A stretch of 13,668 nt of DNA from Oscillospiraceae bacterium (lineage in GTDB: Bacteria > Bacillota > Clostridia > Oscillospirales > Ruminococcaceae): contig DXWR01000293.1 of assembly GCA_019416775.1 (NCBI GenBank), positions 1-13,668 of the forward strand, written 5' to 3'. The notes below the pieces were generated by a model. The model ran no database searches and was not told where the DNA came from. It was given only the letters and a program-made list of their open reading frames with translations. Positions 13,452 to 13,668 of the stretch are shown in pieces (position 1 is the first letter of the stretch; every line of letters starts with the position of its first letter). The position numbers and the translations under genes are program-made.

Positions 13452-13515
13452 CAAAAGCGAGGGGTTGGACCTGAAAATCAGGTACCTCTCGCTTTTGCTG
13501 TTCCATTTTTATTTT
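13452..13515 (+). terminator. Intrinsic terminator of the four-gene operon
   Basis: CAAAAGCGAG (13452-13461) pairs perfectly with CTCGCTTTTG (13488-13497). The stem continues through GGGT/ACCT and an inner ACCTGA (13469-13474) / TCAGGT (13478-13483) stem with an AAA loop. A T-rich stretch, TTTTTATTTT, starts about 9 nt later. The outer TTTT may itself act as the U-tract. The reverse direction also has T-rich sequence after the stem, so the terminator may work both ways. Confidence 0.8.
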
Positions 13516-13668
13516 AATGCGACTCGAAATATCCGTTGATACCCCTATTGTGGATTGGTTTAGCTGGAAATTCGATGGAGTTTTCAAAATGTAATCTCTA
13601 TTCCTCTGCAAATTATTATCGGTAAAGTAATGTTGCGTCAGTTCTATATGATGTGCTTTGTTTATTGA
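13516..13668. other. Non-coding right edge, no gene recognised
   Basis: After the pncB stop, 13366-13451 and 13516-13668 contain only short interrupted frames. A minus-strand frame over 13216-13611 is antisense to pncB and to the terminator and shows no family features. I see no promoter good enough to call here. Confidence 0.6.

Noticed and set aside
13216..13611. 131-codon minus-strand frame at the right edge
   Set aside because: It is antisense to the end of pncB and to the terminator, starts with a non-ATG codon and has no domain features.

Overview
The window looks like chromosomal DNA from a low-to-medium-GC Bacillota, probably a gut-type clostridium (Oscillospirales-like). The reasons are strong GGAGG-type Shine-Dalgarno sites before almost every gene, consensus sigma-A promoters, a CarD-like regulator, a NimA-like flavoprotein, and a zinc macrodomain plus class M sirtuin pair. 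Genus cannot be fixed from the sequence. I see no phage genes, insertion sequences, CRISPR arrays, rRNA or tRNA.

Layout from left to right. (1) Positions 1-1667, minus strand: FabF (beta-ketoacyl-ACP synthase II) followed by a hotdog-fold acyl-CoA thioesterase that runs off the left edge. (2) Positions 1668-1922: an intergenic region with two near-consensus sigma-A promoters facing each other, their -10 boxes forming one palindrome. One drives fabF leftward and the other drives a LysR-type regulator rightward. (3) Positions 1923-4966, plus strand: the LysR regulator, a NimA/PPOX-like flavin split-barrel protein and a CvrA/NhaP2-type K+/H+ antiporter. (4) Positions 5011-5652: a CarD/CdnL-like RNA polymerase-binding protein whose own promoter is followed by a terminator-like hairpin before the start codon. 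(5) Positions 5707-9358, minus strand: an ArsB/SLC13-type permease, an AzgA/PbuG-type purine permease with a structured leader, and a membrane-anchored GH25 lysozyme. (6) Positions 9682-13365, plus strand: a tight four-gene operon.

The four-gene operon is the most interesting part. It encodes a flavin split-barrel protein fused to a two-cluster ferredoxin, a zinc-dependent macrodomain (ADP-ribosyl hydrolase), a class M sirtuin (SirTM, with Gln in place of the catalytic His), and nicotinate phosphoribosyltransferase (PncB). The first two genes overlap by ATGA, and the macrodomain and sirtuin genes overlap by 56 nt. In the well-studied staphylococcal and streptococcal versions the macrodomain/SirTM pair sits with a lipoylated carrier (GcvH-L) and a lipoate ligase (LplA2). 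Neither is present here. Their place is taken by an Fe-S flavoprotein and an NAD-salvage enzyme. My inference is a reversible protein ADP-ribosylation switch linked to redox state and to NAD+ resupply, with the flavo-ferredoxin protein as either the modified target or the redox sensor.

All calls come from reading the sequence. No database search or structure prediction was run.
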